Assembly (NCBI RefSeq): GCF_018691265.1
Contig: NW_024881296.1
Coordinates: 10,819,427 to 10,883,426 of the forward strand
Direction of reading: 5' to 3'
Source of the DNA: Tyto alba
Taxonomy: Eukaryota > Chordata > Aves > Strigiformes > Tytonidae
Length of the DNA: 64,000 bases
Below the pieces are notes generated by a model, which was given only the letters and a program-made list of their open reading frames with translations, was not told where the DNA came from and ran no database searches. The position numbers and the translations under genes were made by a program. Shown one piece after another: positions 53,955 to 62,740 of the stretch; the stretch's first letter is position 1, and each line of letters begins with the position of its first letter.

Positions 53955-56912
53955 TAGCTGGTGACAATCAAGACCAAAAATCAAAATTCTCAGCTGATCC
54001 CTTCACCACAGAAAACTGTACATGTACTTTTTCTTCATGGCACCATCATCTCAAAGTTTCATTTGAAAGTGTTTTTCTAAATTGGTCAATCTCCTTCTAA
54101 TCCCACTTCCAAGTTTTCTCCCCTAACTCAATTTTGTAAGATTCATATTACTGCTATTAAAATCCTGACTCTTCTTGACTTGATCGAAGTTCACAAAAGG
54201 TATATACCTACATTTCCAGCTTCTTCCCCTTATTACTGCAATCCATTTCCATTAAAAAAGAAAAAAATAATAATTCTGGCTAGCATTTTGCAAGTTTAGC
54301 CCTAACGGCTTGCTCTCCCGTAGAAAACAGTTTGCCCTATTTTACCAAAAAAAAGGATTTTCAGCTTTTCCACCGCTCTGGCATGTCACTGTCCTGCCTC
54401 CGTTTACCCATCTGTAACAGATAATAATTATATGGATCTCTTTTGTAACTGCTTTATTTTTTTAGAGATATAGTTGAAAACCAGCTATCATTCACACTCT
54501 ATATTATTATATATCTGCAGCCTTTACTATTCCCCACCAGTTTGGCTGAAAAGTTTTATACCATGTAAAAGCCAAGTAAACATATTCTGGTGGTGACTTT
54601 ATTCTGTTCTTTTTAGGCTTGACCTGGGACTTAGATTTGTAAATGGGCTTCGTAAGTCCATTTTCTTCTCTTTTAGCAGCTTTTACAGACTGATCTGAAG
54701 ACGCTGACGTAGTGTTTCCTATACTAAAAACTACAACTATGCCTCAGTCGGTTTGTGATTCCTGAATTGGAAAAACAGGCACATTTTAACAAGTTGTATT
54801 TAGACGCAAGTATTTCAGTGTGGCCTCATTATAGTTCATATCAGCTTTGGGCATCTGTCAAATGTTATCACATTATAGAGGCTTCTATAAAAATTCCTGC
54901 AGTCCACAAAGAATGCTGTAAGTCTGAAGTAAAAGAAAACAAAACTAAACTCCAAAACAAACAATTTCTGACTCCGTATTGCACGTCACTATCAATAGCA
55001 TCATTGTTTCCATAGCTACAAATGTAGACTGCTCCAAAGGAAAGAAGCAGAGAAACTGAAAATGACAATGCACAATCAAAACGGGCACATAGGGTTTGCA
55101 GGCGGCACATGTGAGATGGAGAGAGGAAGTAACATGGTGGCACAGAATTCTGTGGGGTTTTTGCATTTGACAGTAACGGCAGTGACCCCAGCCCATCAAG
55201 CTCAGAACAGTGAGCAGCAGTAAACCTCCCACTGCAGTATCACTTGATACATTTCTACACCTAGTGGAAGGAAGAGGATAACAGAAAGGATGGAAAATAC
55301 CAGCAGGAATCACCAAAGCAAATATACAGGGCAGGTGCCTCTCTCACAGATCCAGCCACCTGCAGACTCAGACAGACATATTTTTAATCAGGTTTCCTTC
55401 ACATTTTCAGTAGTTCTGTAGAGTTGTGAAGACAATCAAATCCTTTATACTTCTCTTATCACAAATGATGCCAAAACACACATGCTACACCTAGTACTAA
55501 CAATAACCACTCCAGGAAAGGATACAGCATCAAAGAGAATCACTGCACAGGGGGTAGATACAGAACACAAGGGTGAGAGCATACAGGGAAACATGCAGTC
55601 TTACCACATGAAAGGCACTCCACAGCCATCTAGCAGCTATTCTGTCCTTTGGTACTAAGTTCCTGCCCTCTAAATATTGCCTCTGGAATAGCTTACTTCA
55701 CTATCAACCAACTGCTCGGGAACTACGACAACATCCTCATAACACTCATACTGGATAGAGAGGTAAATTCTGTTCTTCCTACAGCTGGAGTTGCTGAGGT
55801 CCACAAATGAAGAGCTTTCTCTGTCAATTCTATAATGATGAGAGTTGGAATAAAAAAAAGACCAGCACCCAGGACTTGCAACAGTACTGCTCTTCTCGGA
55901 AGAAGAAACTGCATAATGTAGAGGTATACTGCAGTTTAATTAAAAAACAAACCAACACAAAAAATCACTTCTCTCTAGTACCTTAGAGTATTCTGGCATT
56001 TGCAATGTAGTAACAAGCTCAGTAGTTTACACTGGGAGCAAGATGCCTCCATAGGTTGTGATGGCATATTCAGAAATGTATCAGACTAATTCTTCCCTTA
56101 TCAAAAAGAGTGACAGCACTTAGAAAAATACCACCTACCATGTCCTCCCTTAGTCTCACAGGCTCTAAGGAATACAGTTATCTGCAATATCATTTTCTTC
56201 TAACAATCTTTCTTAAGGGAGCTGTTGATAAAAGCCACATGAGAACACAGTATTATCTGCACACTGCACTGGAACTCATCTCTGGTACAAGCAGAGGAGA
56301 GGAGAATGGTATTAGAAGATGGTGGTCACTATTTCCTCAAATGTTGTCACTACATGGCTGTTGCTTCTTTACAACAACATTTGCTAAGTATCACACTTTG
56401 GAGGCATAGTTTCTACGAAGAATATCAGATCACAGTAAACTAAGAAGTAAGTAGCTTGAGATTACAAATATAGCCCTTGCTGTACATGAGTACTGGCATA
56501 TATGACCTTCAACAATTGTCACCGGAACAGAAGAAACACCTCATTATCTTCATTACAGCATTGAAACCCCCAACTGTTAGTAATTCTAATCAGCTTTGGC
56601 AAAAGCTATTTTAACACTTGGGGCAGTGAGAAAGGTAGAGAATCAAAGTCTCAGTCACAAGAACATTACCATTCAGGCAAGGCTAATCTTATTGCTACAA
56701 AATAAAACTATAATCTCTCAAATGACACTAGTTCAGACAACAATACAATAACCACTCAATTTACAAATTAGAACTCCTAATCCTTGCAGCATGTGTTTGA
56801 CTAAAAAAGATACAGAAAGATAAGCAAAGGTTTAGCAGGACCAGCAGGAGGTCTAAAATCGAAGTTCCTCAAAGACAACTCATTCTTTTAATTATCTGTG
56901 TCATGCATAGGA

Positions 56913-57031
56913 TAAAAAAATAAAAAAAAAAAAAAAAAAACCACACCCCACAACAACCAACCAACCAAACCACAAAAACCCAAACCAAAACAAATAAACA
57001 AAAATCCCAATAACCAACCAACCAACAAAAA
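56913..57031 (+). repeat. A-run plus (CCAA)n-type A/C tract
   Basis: Two A runs followed by CCACACCCCACAACAACC and CAACCAACC units, again with the A/C strand on plus. Confidence 0.88.
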
Positions 57032-58274
57032 GGCAGGTCAGGCTCTGAAACTTAGAAAAGCTGCACAACATGGGCCTTATATTACATCTCAAATTTCTCC
57101 TTTAAGACCTAGCTTGCAGCAGTAAGTTAGAGCTGCTGCAATCTGAGATTTCTGTATGAGCAACTTGTGATGTTAAAACACTACAGATTCTAGCATCTTA
57201 TCTCTTTTAATTGCTGACTGGAATGGACTCTGTTGGAAAGGAAGTAAAAGCTAGAGTTTTACATTTTTTATGTTTGCCTCAGGCTACTAGCAGAAAAATT
57301 CAGGACTTTTTCTATGTCAGTACCAACAATGTGTCACATGTCATTACTTTATAATTAGGCTGATAGCCAAAAAGAATAATGCATCTGACATACTATTAAA
57401 AATAAAGTATTCCCTAAAGCATAAAAACACTGACACAAGCATTTTAAAAGGCAGTGTAAAAATGATATGAGAAACTACTTATCTGTGCTGCTGTCTTTTC
57501 CCCCACAGATTCAAATAAGTTGTTCTAAGTTATGTATGCACCGAATATTTAATTATCCTATGCTGATTCAAAAAAAAAAATCATATTTGAAAGCAAAATG
57601 CAGTTAAACCCTTGCCTGTGAATACAAACTGCTATGAGAATAGCAGGTTATCTACACTCTGTATTACTCTACAATTCCAAAATCCATCTTTCTTCAACCC
57701 TTCAAATAAGTAGCTCACAAACCAAATACATTTTAAAAAAATAGAAAAACAGCCTTTTTTTGTCAAGAGTTTGCAATTTACTTAAAGTGTAATAATGATT
57801 CAAGCCTTAAATAATGAATTTGTAAACACCTGAACTTCATTCTGTATAGAATTTTCTATAAAATGCTCCTAACGAAATCAGGATTTAGGAAACGCAAGGC
57901 TGTAACTCCATGTAGTTTAGAACATATTTAGTTCAGACTGTATCCAAAAATTAGACAGACTATCAGAATTATGAGGTTACAAAATTGTGGTTTATAGCCA
58001 AAACAACGGTCTTCACTCGGCATGGCCAAATTTCATTTCTTTGTTAACACAAGTAGTAAGACATGTCCCATCTATTCCTTGCAGGTACACTTATCACAGG
58101 ATGTGTGTTATTCCATGTGTTGATGTATAAACTACTGGAAGAAAGCATTTCCACATTTGTGGATTTCATCTGCATTGTTCAAAATACAAGACTTCGAATT
58201 CAGTTTCCTTCTGAAGCCAGCCAATAGCACACTTACCTTTTTTTCTAACAACTATTAATACTTTTCCAGTTGGC

Positions 58275-58275
<1 letters not shown>

Positions 58276-58309
<34 letters not shown>
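58276..58309 (+). repeat. A34 homopolymer
   Basis: Longest homopolymer in the window, with no CR1 or SINE body to its left. Length is uncertain for technical reasons. Confidence 0.92.
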
Positions 58310-58312
<3 letters not shown>

Positions 58313-58830
58313 TCCTTCATGAAGCTGGCAGATCTGGTTCTTTGTTCCCTCTGCACAGTGCTTTCATTTCCAACACAATGACAGACAGAGAAGTATTGTG
58401 TTTTCAAATGTATTACAAGGAATCCTGTGATTTAGTTGTTGCTATTAAAGAATTATATTCAGAGATTATATATTCTGAAGTGAAATTATTTCCACCTATC
58501 TTCCTCTTATGTTCTAGACACAGAATTTATAACACATTTGATTACAGCAATATCATACTGCAGAAAAAGACGGGTGACTTTAAAAAGTTATCTATTATTT
58601 GGTTGCCTATTCCTTGAATACTACCAAAGGAAGGACTATGTTTTCTCTCTGCACTCTGACACCAGCATCCACAACCTTAAGTGATCTTTTGATTCATCAT
58701 GCTACAAAAATAAGTTGACACGTACAAAAACAATATGGCAGGTAATGCTGTAGAGGATCACCATTCTTCAGAAGTTTAATACTCAGTGCACCATGCACAC
58801 TTTAGCAACAGGGGAAGGACCACCGCTACA

Positions 58831-58882
58831 CTGGAAGATACAAACTGGTATCATCCCTGGAAGATACAAACTGGTATCATCC
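58831..58882 (+). repeat. Perfect 26-bp tandem duplication
   Basis: The 26 bases 58831-58856 (starting CTGGAAGATACAAACTGG) are repeated exactly at 58857-58882. Identity of the copies implies a recent event or an assembly duplication. Confidence 0.93.
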
Positions 58883-60740
58883 CTTCACTGCTGATTTACA
58901 GAGAACTGAAAAAGGTGTTTAATGCTTTGATTTTCTGAGTATACACCTGAGGTTTTGTGTCCTTTCCCCATTCTGTTTTCAAATTTCCCCTGCATCACCA
59001 GGGTTCTGGTCACTTGCCTCGGCAGCTTCATTTCAATCTGGAGGCTGCTCAGGGGCAATGTTAAATTTTGGCATGAGGTCACACTAAATATAATGGGTCA
59101 CAAGCTTGGCCAGTTCCTCAGACAAAGCCACCATGGTAGAAGAGGAACGGTTTCTCTGTGTTCCCCTCTGCACACTACATAAGCTGAGAAAAGACTTCTT
59201 TTGCAGCATGAAAATATAGGACAACTTGGAATGATTCTGTTTAGAAAGAGCAAAAACCTATAAAGAACGATATAAGCTTTGGTATATTGCTTTTAATAAA
59301 TGAAGAATATTTTCACGTAAATTCATACACACAATTGCATTTGAAACACGCATGTGTAATGGCAAGGTAACCCTGTATTTTTCTAGATGTGCATTCTTAC
59401 GTAGATGGATAACTAAAGTTAAGTTCATGAACTCATTCACTTATGTAAAAAAGAGCCAAATTTTTCAAAATACCAAATACGACCAACTAACTAAAATCAG
59501 CATCATATCTGAAAACGGGAAGGGAAAAAAAACATGCATCAGACTTCAATTTGAGACTGTTTTTTAATTTCTGGGAAAAGAGCACTTACCAGTTACTGAT
59601 GATACCTCAATTCACCTCAAAGACTAAACTGAGTATATATCAGATGCCTTCTATTACAGTTAACTTGAAAAAGGAAAAGTCAATGCCTTTAACAAAGTAA
59701 AAATATTGATTTTTTTTCCACCTGATGAAAACAACCACAAGCAAGTTAGAAAGCACTGTGTGCTAGGCATAAACAAGTAGTTGCATAATTACGTATTTCA
59801 GTTTGTGACAGCAAACTTATTTTTCTCCAGTATTATTAGAATTTATTTTGTTATTCTTTTTTGATAAAAGCAATTAAAGATTTATAAAAAAAAATAAATG
59901 TATAAACACATCTCAAAATCCCCAAGCATTCATTGTCACTTAAATGAAAACACAGTGGCTAAATAAGCCCCACTACTGGAGTTCAACGTCTGGAAATTTG
60001 TATCTTGATGGTGTTAGAATAACTACATTAGAAATCCTTCCCAGAGAGAATCCCTGGAGTATATGTGTTTGGGTTTTTTTAAGTAGTGGTGATCACAGAT
60101 AAGTAATATCTTTAATCAGTTTGTCCCCCTCATACAAAATAAGTTAATGGTTCTGACTTCCCTGCACTCAGAAAATCTTTGCCCAGAGACAGAAATATAA
60201 AATATTGTATTATACTGCTGTTATTTAACTTTAAGATCTATGCATTCACTTTACAAATAGATTTTAAGTGAGCACTTGAACTCGAAACATTCTCCAGTCT
60301 GTGGCACATCACCACCATCACGTATCACATGTATTAATGCAGAAAGTGAATGAAACACATCGAGTATTTCAAATTGAAAACCAGCTGTTTCTGAACATGA
60401 GGCAAAGTTGATGCGTGTGAGTATTTTATCATTTAAGACAACAGATCCAGTCATTTCTCAAAACTGGAGTCACTAGTACTACCTGGGATACAGATGTACT
60501 TTGCACGTGCCACTCAAACTGCATTCGGCAGCACAAATGTGAACAGACACAAAACATCCCAAATTATTGGCAGGTGATCATGCTCTGAAATCAATTCAAT
60601 GCAAAGTGCAGCAGCAGCAGCATCTATTCATGGAATTGGAGAGAAACGGCAAAAATAACGGCCTCACTTGCTAGGCAAAAGAGCCCGGGACTTCACCATT
60701 TCCTCAAGTCCCTTCCTCAGCTTTTGGAAAAACAAACAAA

Positions 60741-60747
60741 GGCTTAC
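60741..60747 (-). other. RGS7: Splice donor of the RGS7 start exon
   Basis: Minus-strand sequence AAG|GTAAGCC matches the vertebrate donor consensus at positions -1 to +5. It sets the 3' end of the start exon at 60748 and the start of the giant intron at 60747. Confidence 0.9.
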
Positions 60748-60825
60748 CTTTCTGTACACCAGCATGTTTGGGGATTCATCAGCCACCCCGTTGCTGCTTT
60801 GCCCATAGTTATTTCCTTGTGCCAT
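60748..60825 (-). CDS. RGS7: RGS7 start-codon exon, coding part (residues 1-26)
   Basis: On the minus strand the ATG at 60825-60823 opens a 26-codon stretch, MAQGNNYGQSSNGVAD then ESPNMLVYRK, ending exactly at a splice donor (AAG|GTAAGC, GT at 60747-60746). From memory this matches the vertebrate RGS7 N-terminus nearly residue for residue; the mammalian protein has T at position 10 where this has S. The paralogue RGS6 starts MAQG but then differs, and has IVYCK in place of LVYRK, so RGS7 is favoured. The exon ends in phase 0, as expected because the next residues (MEDVIARMQ in the family) begin on a new codon. The start has G at -3 and G at +4, a strong Kozak context. This segment is the N-terminal tail before the DEP domain and has no catalytic role. 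It is too short to stand out as an open reading frame and was found by reading the splice-bounded segment. Confidence 0.94.
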
Positions 60826-60859
60826 GTCCCACAGATTTGAGCTACCTTTGAACGTTGCA
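60826..60859 (-). other. RGS7: RGS7 start exon, 5' untranslated part and splice acceptor
   Basis: These 34 bases precede the ATG within the same exon. The inferred acceptor AG lies at 60861-60860, preceded on the minus strand by a short pyrimidine-rich stretch (ACCTTTTACAG). There is no stop in frame with the ATG inside these bases, so the frame is open back to the acceptor. An upstream start in an alternative first exon could in principle lengthen the N-terminus. Known family proteins start at the annotated ATG, so I read this as untranslated leader. Confidence 0.8.
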
Positions 60860-60869
60860 CTGTAAAAGG

Positions 60870-61125
60870 TAAAAGTTGTTTCAGTAAGACATCGCCTCAG
60901 GTCTCCTTCCTTCCCCGACGATTAATGGACGTGACTTTCTACCAACAGTGTTAGCAGGATCAGTGTAAGCTCTTACTCCAACAGATATTTACATTGGAGC
61001 AAAGCTGCTAATACACCATTTACCATCATTACTCTCTTTGGCCTGTAAATAATGAATGTAATATGCTAATCTAATTTAGACATTAATGAATCGTCACTCC
61101 GAATAGCTCCCTGACATACCGCTAA
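60870..61125. promoter_or_regulatory. Homeodomain/octamer-motif-rich segment between start exon and promoter
   Basis: This AT-rich stretch is dense in homeodomain cores (GATTAATGG near 60921, ACATTAATGAATC near 61079, CTAATTTAG near 61070). It also contains the octamer-like ATATGCTAATC near 61061 and TGTAAATAATGAATG near 61044. It sits in intron 1, directly beside the promoter. The motif density suggests a conserved cis-element, but conservation cannot be seen from one sequence. Confidence 0.35.
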
Positions 61126-61141
61126 CCACCAATACCATGCG

Positions 61142-61162
61142 GATGCCTCCTCGGGAGGCATT
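61142..61162. repeat. Inverted repeat at the CpG-island edge
   Basis: ATGCCTCC at 61143-61150 and GGAGGCAT at 61154-61161 form a perfect 8-bp stem with a TCG loop, extended by one G-T pair. It is short and GC-rich, and no function is assigned. Confidence 0.6.
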
Positions 61163-61728
61163 CCTTCCTCCCCGCCCTGCACAGGCTCATCCCTTGCACC
61201 AAGGGGCACTCCGCACCTCTCAGCCCGCAGTTTTGGGAGGGCTGACTCAGCCCACGACTGCGTAGCCCGCAGTGCCCTCTCCCCACGGCTTGGGCCATAT
61301 CAACTTTCACAACCCTCAAACGCACAAAAGGCAAACCAGACGCTTTAAACTTCTCTTTAATTCACCACCACGTGTGTGCTCTTACACACACGCCGCGGGA
61401 AGGAAGCAGGTAACAGGGGGGAAAGGAAGAAACTAAGCCAGAAAACCTTTCCGGTTGTTTTCACCTACTTTCACCGTACTTCACCGCAAAACACCGGCTC
61501 CGCCGCCAGCCCCGTCTCCTTCCCGCCCTCCCCCCGGTCACACGGGAGCCGCACTAAGCGAGAGCTCAGATCATGCCGTAGCTCCGGCTTTGCACGCAGG
61601 TGTAAGAATGTGCTCCATCTACAGACCACACCGGCGGCTGCGGAGAGCCCGGAGGGCTGAGCTCTACTCCACACACTTACCCCCCCCACACACCCTCCCC
61701 CCCCAAAACCACCTCCATCCCCTGCACA

Positions 61729-61739
61729 CCCCCCCCCCC
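61729..61739 (+). repeat. C11 run (G11 in RGS7 sense)
   Basis: Homopolymer C run in the left part of the CpG island, with further C-rich DNA at 61680-61705. In the RGS7 sense strand these are G runs able to contribute to G-quadruplexes. Confidence 0.8.
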
Positions 61740-61879
61740 GCCCCAGCCCCTTCGCTCGCACCTCGCCGGCTCGCCCTGCCGTGCCCCTCGGCAGCAGATG
61801 GCCCGGGACACCCGGCTGGCCGGCCCGCCGGCGAGCGCGGAGCCCAGCGCAGCGCGGAGCCCGGCGCGGAGCCCGCGGC

Positions 61880-61900
61880 TTCAGCACCGCGGACAGCGGC
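61880..61900 (+). promoter_or_regulatory. RE1/NRSE (REST/NRSF binding site) in the RGS7 CpG island
   Basis: The 21 bases begin TTCAGCACC, continue GC, and end with GGACAGCG then GC. Against the canonical NRSE consensus recalled from the literature, 19 of 21 positions match. The mismatches are position 10 (G for A) and position 20 (G for C), and both core half-sites are intact. REST silences neuronal genes in non-neuronal cells and RGS7 is mainly neuronal, so the site fits the gene. It lies about 1.0 kb upstream of the start exon, inside intron 1 if the 62056 donor is used. Confidence 0.82.
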
Positions 61901-62013
61901 GGCGCCGCCCGGGGTGGCTGACGGCGGCGCCCCGGCCCGCCCCGCTCCCCCCCCCCCTCCCCGGACCCAGCGGAGCAGCGCGGAGGGGCGCGGAGGAGCG
62001 CGGAGAGGCGCTT

Positions 62014-62033
62014 CCCCCCCCCCCCCCCCCCCC
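62014..62033 (+). repeat. C20 run (G20 in RGS7 sense)
   Basis: An uninterrupted run of 20 C on the plus strand, just downstream of the candidate exon 1 donor. Runs this long are unstable in replication and hard to sequence, so the length is approximate. Confidence 0.85.
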
Positions 62034-62104
62034 AACCTCCGCCCGGCGGGTTTACCTCCTGGGCCAAGGTCACTGCGCGGTGGCCGCGGCTCCTCGCCTC
62101 CGGG

Positions 62105-62127
62105 TGCTGCTGCTGCTGCTGCTGCTG
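62105..62127 (+). repeat. (TGC)n / CTG trinucleotide run, about 7.7 units
   Basis: Pure TGC repeat inside the CpG island (CAG-type in the RGS7 sense strand). If it lies in exon 1 it would be a 5'-UTR trinucleotide repeat. It is short here. Confidence 0.85.
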
Positions 62128-62189
62128 GCGCGCCCCGCGCGGTGGGTGTCAGCCGGCGGCGGGCGGAGGGGCGCGGGGATGGCTCATAG

Positions 62190-62220
<31 letters not shown>

Positions 62221-62238
62221 ACGCACACGCACACGCAC
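62190..62238 (+). repeat. (AC)n microsatellite with interspersed GCAC units
   Basis: CA dinucleotide repeat that begins as pure AC and changes to regularly interrupted ACGCAC units. It makes sense-strand (GT)n within the candidate promoter/exon 1. Confidence 0.9.
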
Positions 62239-62281
62239 TGCGGGCGGAGGCGCCGCCGGTGCCGCCGCCGAGGCTGCGGCT

Positions 62282-62303
62282 CCCCCCCCCCCCCCCCCCC
62301 CCC
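62282..62303 (+). repeat. C22 run (G22 in RGS7 sense)
   Basis: Uninterrupted C22 in the core of the CpG island, the longest C run in the window. It is flanked by CGCCGCCG-type sequence. Confidence 0.85.
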
Positions 62304-62364
62304 GCCCCGGCTCTGCTCTGCCGGAGCGGCGGCGGCTCCGCTCCCTCCCCGCAATGGAGCGGCC

Positions 62365-62388
62365 GTCACGTGGGGGACGGGCACGTCA
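62365..62388 (+). promoter_or_regulatory. E-box (GTCACGTG) and CRE-like (CACGTCA) pair
   Basis: GTCACGTG at 62365-62372 is an exact USF/MYC-class E-box. CACGTCA at 62382-62388 reads TGACGTG on the RGS7 strand, a CRE/ATF-like element. They are 9 bp apart, in the upstream part of the CpG island. Binding is inferred from motif only. Confidence 0.5.
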
Positions 62389-62423
62389 AAGGTGCTGCTG
62401 CTGCCGCTCCGCCACACAGCAGC

Positions 62424-62475
62424 CCTCCGCCTCCGCCTCCTCCTCCTTTTCCTCTTCCTCCTCCTCCTCCTCCTC
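62424..62475 (+). repeat. (CCT)n pyrimidine tract
   Basis: CT-rich stretch made largely of TCC units, with no purine between 62431 and 62475. In the RGS7 sense strand it is a GGA/GAA purine tract in the upstream part of the island. Confidence 0.8.
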
Positions 62476-62714
62476 GGCGCTCTCACCGAAAACAGTGGCC
62501 AAGAAGCCGCAGCTGGCAGCAGATCTGGCAGCGGCCCCTGTAAATGAGATTAGGCAGCACCGGAGGGCTGGGCAGGAAGGGAATGTGGGCTAATGGGGTA
62601 GGGAAGGAAGCGGGGGGGGAGTTGCTGGTGAAAGACACTGGTGGGCAAAGTGCGTCGCCGCCTTCTTACTCCTTTACCGACAGCTCCTCTGCTTTATGCT
62701 GGACTCTTCGTGTA

Positions 62715-62740
62715 TTTTTTTTTTTTTTTTTTTTTTTTTT
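62715..62740 (+). repeat. T26 homopolymer
   Basis: A 26-T run at the upstream edge of the CpG island, immediately followed by CGGCGAG. It is A26 on the RGS7 strand. Confidence 0.9.

Larger units (their letters stand above)
42646..60747 (-). other. RGS7: RGS7 long intron, promoter-proximal segment
   Basis: 18 kb with no exon recognised. Contains A18 at 43644-43661, A16 at 44161-44176, (CAAA)n at 49016-49058, T28 at 53924-53951, an A/C tract at 56913-57031, A34 at 58276-58309 and a 26-bp tandem duplication at 58831-58882. A GC-richer open stretch lies at 49691-50050. Confidence 0.6.
62056..62490 (-). other. RGS7: Candidate RGS7 exon 1 (5' UTR), boundaries tentative
   Basis: An untranslated first exon is needed upstream of the acceptor at 60860. 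The best donor inside the dense part of the island is CAGGAG|GTAAAC, with GT at 62055-62054, which would end exon 1 at 62056. An alternative is GGGGG|GTAAGT at 61680-61679, which matches the intron side of the consensus better and would give a longer exon. A third is GGTGAGAG near 62487. The 5' limit given is a guess inside the island; no initiator was identified. Intron 1 would be about 1.2 kb with the first donor or 0.8 kb with the second. Confidence 0.4.
1..62500 (-). other. RGS7: RGS7 gene, 5' portion (promoter-proximal exons and first part of a giant intron)
   Basis: Gene-level call resting on the start-codon exon at 60748-60859 and the CpG island just upstream of it. The gene runs right to left and leaves the window at position 1, so only its 5' end is here. 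RGS7 encodes an R7-family RGS protein with DEP/DHEX, GGL and RGS domains. In neurons it binds G-beta-5 and speeds GTP hydrolysis by G-alpha-i/o; that is family knowledge. None of those domains is encoded in this window: I recognised no DEP-domain exon on the minus strand. The intron after the start exon is therefore at least 60.7 kb, consistent with the very large size of this gene in other vertebrates. The right boundary is approximate because the transcription start was not determined. Confidence 0.85.
61130..62640 (-). promoter_or_regulatory. RGS7: CpG island promoter of RGS7
   Basis: Base composition changes abruptly from AT-rich intron to very GC-rich, CpG-dense DNA here, densest about 61750-62360. 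It lies immediately 5' of the RGS7 start exon and is the only such island in the window, so it is the expected promoter and first-exon site. No TATA box is evident, typical of CpG-island promoters. GC-box-like CCGCCCC motifs occur around 61739, 61935 and 62303. Long open frames through the island on both strands (180-249 codons) are by-products of low stop-codon frequency and simple repeats, not genes. The island may also fire antisense transcripts on the plus strand, but nothing in the sequence proves it. Confidence 0.88.

Noticed and set aside
54945..55316. 123-codon open frame on minus with hydrophobic stretches
   Set aside because: No recognisable domain, no consistent splice sites, and the plus strand is also open over part of it. 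A retroviral remnant was considered, but no diagnostic motif is present.
1..60747. Further RGS7 exons (DEP, GGL or RGS domain)
   Set aside because: Reading the minus strand for the expected next residues (MEDVIARMQDEK, TVKSFLSKIP, HGYFFPISDH) gave no match. A very short or divergent exon could still have been missed by eye.
61455..62547. Overlapping long open frames of 180-249 codons on both strands
   Set aside because: They lie in the CpG island, are rich in Pro, Ala, Arg, Gly and repeat-encoded His-Thr or Val-Cys, overlap each other on both strands and resemble no protein. Low stop density in GC-rich DNA explains them.
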